Source of the DNA: Dehalococcoidia bacterium
GTDB taxonomy: Bacteria > Chloroflexota > Dehalococcoidia > GIF9 > AB-539-J10
Direction: 5' to 3'
Assembly: GCA_030612165.1 (NCBI GenBank)
Contig: JAUWOK010000053.1
Coordinates: forward strand, 1 to 7,151
Length of the DNA stretch: 7,151 nt
Below are positions 5,800 through 7,151 of this stretch, piece by piece. Each line of letters opens with the position of its first letter. The stretch's first letter is position 1. Below the pieces are notes generated by a model, which saw only the letters and a program-made list of their open reading frames with translations, ran no database searches and had not been told where the DNA came from. Position numbers and translations under genes: made by a program.

Positions 5800-6694
5800 C
5801 TGATGCTCCTTTCTTTTCTTTAAGCGTGTATCTGAATATCGCTATAAGTATTATCGCTACCAGCCCCAGCAGGGAATAGGGTTGGGAAAGCGCGGCGCGC
5901 ACATTTGCCAGGCCGAGCCGCGATGCCTCGCGGGGATCTTTGCCCAGATGCTGGCGGTCAATCAGTAAATCTCCCTGCCCGGTTTCTTGGCCGATTAAAT
6001 AATTGACGAAACTGTGGTTGTCATCCTTGCGCACCATGCTGTTGATAATAATACTGGGGTCGGATACAAGTATCACTGTGCCCCTGCCCAGCTGGTATTT
6101 TGCCGCCACAGGGAAGGGGCCTTTCTCCTCGGCAGGAGACCAGTCGTCGTTTTTGTCAAAATCCAGGAAGCTGGCGGCAGATGACCAAGCAATTACATCT
6201 GATTCTGCCACATCTGTCAAGACGGTAGCATGATTGAATACCACCACTTTGATGCCTTCCTTCTCGATTTCCGGGCTGAAGTCCGTTATTTTGGGCAACT
6301 GCTGGTTTCTGTAGCAGAAGAGGGGGTCGAGGAGGGGTATACCGCTGAATCTGGCTTCCAGCCCCAGGTATTCCAGCAGGCCGTTTCCCTGTCCGCGATC
6401 ATCCAGCAGCAGCAGCCTGCCGCCCAGAGTAACGAATTCCTGTATCTCTGCCAGACTATCTTCTCCGTACTGGAGAGAGGGGATGGAGAGTAAAGTTTTC
6501 CCCTGAGGTGAATCGGGAAGCTCTGATGACGAGTCGATGCTGGTGGCGTCGAACTCCTCGGAGATATTCTGTATGCCGTTCCACAGGCTGTTGGTGGTCA
6601 TAAAATCCTGCACTGAAGGGGAAGCCCACAGGCAGACCATGGAAATGACAATGATTAACGCCGCGGTGGGCAGGAGAATGTCAAAGGTTTTCAC
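5792..6694 (-). CDS. DUF4350-type membrane protein
   Basis: A 300-residue protein with one membrane segment near the N-terminus (about 7-25) and one near the C-terminus (about 271-288), followed by a short basic tail. The middle is therefore likely outside the cell membrane, with both ends cytoplasmic. The middle resembles DUF4350: a strand-and-loop stretch EFVTLGGRLLLLDDRGQGNGLL (86-107), then GRGTVILVSDPSIIINSM (203-220) and DDN at 224-226. This fold is related to class I glutamine amidotransferase-like domains, but no catalytic Cys nucleophile is evident, so a binding or structural role is more likely. Genes of this type commonly neighbour MoxR, DUF58 and DUF4129 genes, and that context supports the call. 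The start is GTG 6694, with AAGGAG 8 bases upstream, sharing GTGA with the stop of the preceding gene. The similarity is recognised by eye, so the family name is less certain than for the neighbours. Confidence 0.75.
   Translation of the reverse strand: MKTFDILLPTAALIIVISMVCLWASPSVQDFMTTNSLWNGIQNISEEFDATSIDSSSELPDSPQGKTLLSIPSLQYGEDSLAEIQEFVTLGGRLLLLDDRGQGNGLLEYLGLEARFSGIPLLDPLFCYRNQQLPKITDFSPEIEKEGIKVVVFNHATVLTDVAESDVIAWSSAASFLDFDKNDDWSPAEEKGPFPVAAKYQLGRGTVILVSDPSIIINSMVRKDDNHSFVNYLIGQETGQGDLLIDRQHLGKDPREASRLGLANVRAALSQPYSLLGLVAIILIAIFRYTLKEKKGASVD
5806..5812 (-). promoter_or_regulatory. Shine-Dalgarno AAAGGAG for the TTG start of MoxR
   Basis: AAAGGAG is six bases before TTG 5799, near-ideal spacing, and decides this non-ATG start. 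It lies within the last codons of the DUF4350 gene. Confidence 0.75.
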
Positions 6695-7151
6695 TTTTTA
6701 ATCTCCTTTTCCATGTCGTGGTAGGCATGCTCACTCGTGGTAGTATCCTGCTCTGTCGGCTGGTAGCCGGAATAAAGGAGCCTCTCGGTTATCCTGGTGA
6801 GCTGTTCCAGAAACCTGCCTGCCGGCCCCAGAAAAGAGCGATTTTCTCTGAAGAACTCTCGCAGCGTCTGCTGCGGGCTGAACAGTGCGCCGGTGACAGA
6901 TTGTATCAGCCTGACGGCCTGGCGGTAGAGATAAAATATTTTACCGCGCGGCTCCCGGGGGATTTCTTCCTCTCTCCCTTTTGTGGAAATAATGGCGGCA
7001 GCGCTGTGGGCAAAAGCTGGTTGCGGCACCTCTGTCACTTTTCCGGCGCCAGGTATGCCGCTGGCTGCTCTCCGCTTTTGGCGCAACCTGCTTTGCGCCA
7101 GGAAGCCGAGGCCGATTAGTATGACAAGCAGGATGCCCGAGCTTGCCATGT
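6691..7151 (-). CDS. DUF4129-type membrane protein, C-terminal part; 5' end outside window
   Basis: The visible 152 residues (ATG at 7149, two bases from the edge) begin with a membrane segment (about 3-20), then a basic stop (RLRQKRR) and a cytoplasmic tail. The tail 72-127 fits the DUF4129 pattern: FYLYRQAVRLIQSVTGALFSP, then QQTLREFFRE and FLEQLTRITERLLYSGY. That domain is normally the cytoplasmic C-terminus of larger membrane proteins, some with a transglutaminase domain. ATG 7149 is therefore probably an internal Met, and the true start lies to the right of the window. No catalytic residues fall in this part. The stop TGA overlaps the GTG start of the next gene by 4 bases. It would be the first visible gene of the operon; its promoter is not in view. 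Confidence 0.75.
   Translation of the reverse strand, partial: MASSGILLVILIGLGFLAQSRLRQKRRAASGIPGAGKVTEVPQPAFAHSAAAIISTKGREEEIPREPRGKIFYLYRQAVRLIQSVTGALFSPQQTLREFFRENRSFLGPAGRFLEQLTRITERLLYSGYQPTEQDTTTSEHAYHDMEKEIKK
6703..6708 (-). promoter_or_regulatory. Shine-Dalgarno AAGGAG for the GTG start of the DUF4350 gene
   Basis: AAGGAG, 8 bases before GTG 6694 and inside the final codons of the DUF4129-type gene, supports the GTG start and 4-bp overlap. Confidence 0.7.

Noticed and set aside
3245..6493. Several plus-strand open frames of 60-115 codons opposite DUF58, MoxR and DUF4350
   Set aside because: All lie antisense to firmly assigned genes, lack convincing Shine-Dalgarno sites and show no domain features.

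Overview
The window is a bacterial chromosomal segment of roughly even base composition, with tightly packed genes and purine-rich Shine-Dalgarno sites. Several starts are not ATG. The gene families (UPF0182, a monocarboxylate-type MFS permease, and a DUF4129/DUF4350/MoxR/DUF58 cluster) would fit a Clostridia-type Firmicute of the Peptococcaceae/Moorella kind, or a Chloroflexota member. This is a weak inference; there is no rRNA or taxon-specific marker here. No RNA gene, insertion sequence, CRISPR array, integrase or attachment site was found.

Left part (1-1141, minus strand): the N-terminal 40% or so of a large UPF0182 membrane protein. Its reading frame is broken exactly at a run of nine A (750-758). 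Removing one A restores a continuous, well-conserved family sequence to the window edge, so this is a sequencing error, a real mutation, or a slippage site. Divergent from it (1265-2518, plus strand) is an intact 417-residue MFS permease with a visible promoter and Shine-Dalgarno site. A 14-bp direct repeat lies over this divergent control region.

Middle (2560-3147, minus): a 195-residue charged, largely helical hypothetical protein, convergent with the permease. Between it and the next gene (3148-3304) there is no intact gene. That space holds a decayed tandem copy of the last 35 codons of the DUF58 gene, beginning directly after its stop codon.

Right part (3305-7151, minus): a compact operon transcribed leftward: DUF4129-type membrane protein (5' end outside the window) > DUF4350-type membrane protein > MoxR AAA+ ATPase > DUF58 membrane protein. 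Overlaps or gaps are only a few bases (4-bp overlap, 8-bp overlap, 5-bp gap), and the three internal starts are GTG, TTG and TTG, so translation is probably coupled. The expected logic is a MoxR ATPase acting with a membrane-anchored DUF58 partner and two further membrane proteins, perhaps in assembling or remodelling an envelope complex. The substrate is unknown for this family cluster. Two key positions are changed together: the MoxR sensor-1 Asn is Val, and the DUF58 MIDAS metal site (normally DxSxS) reads NLAAA. This looks like a divergent version of the system.
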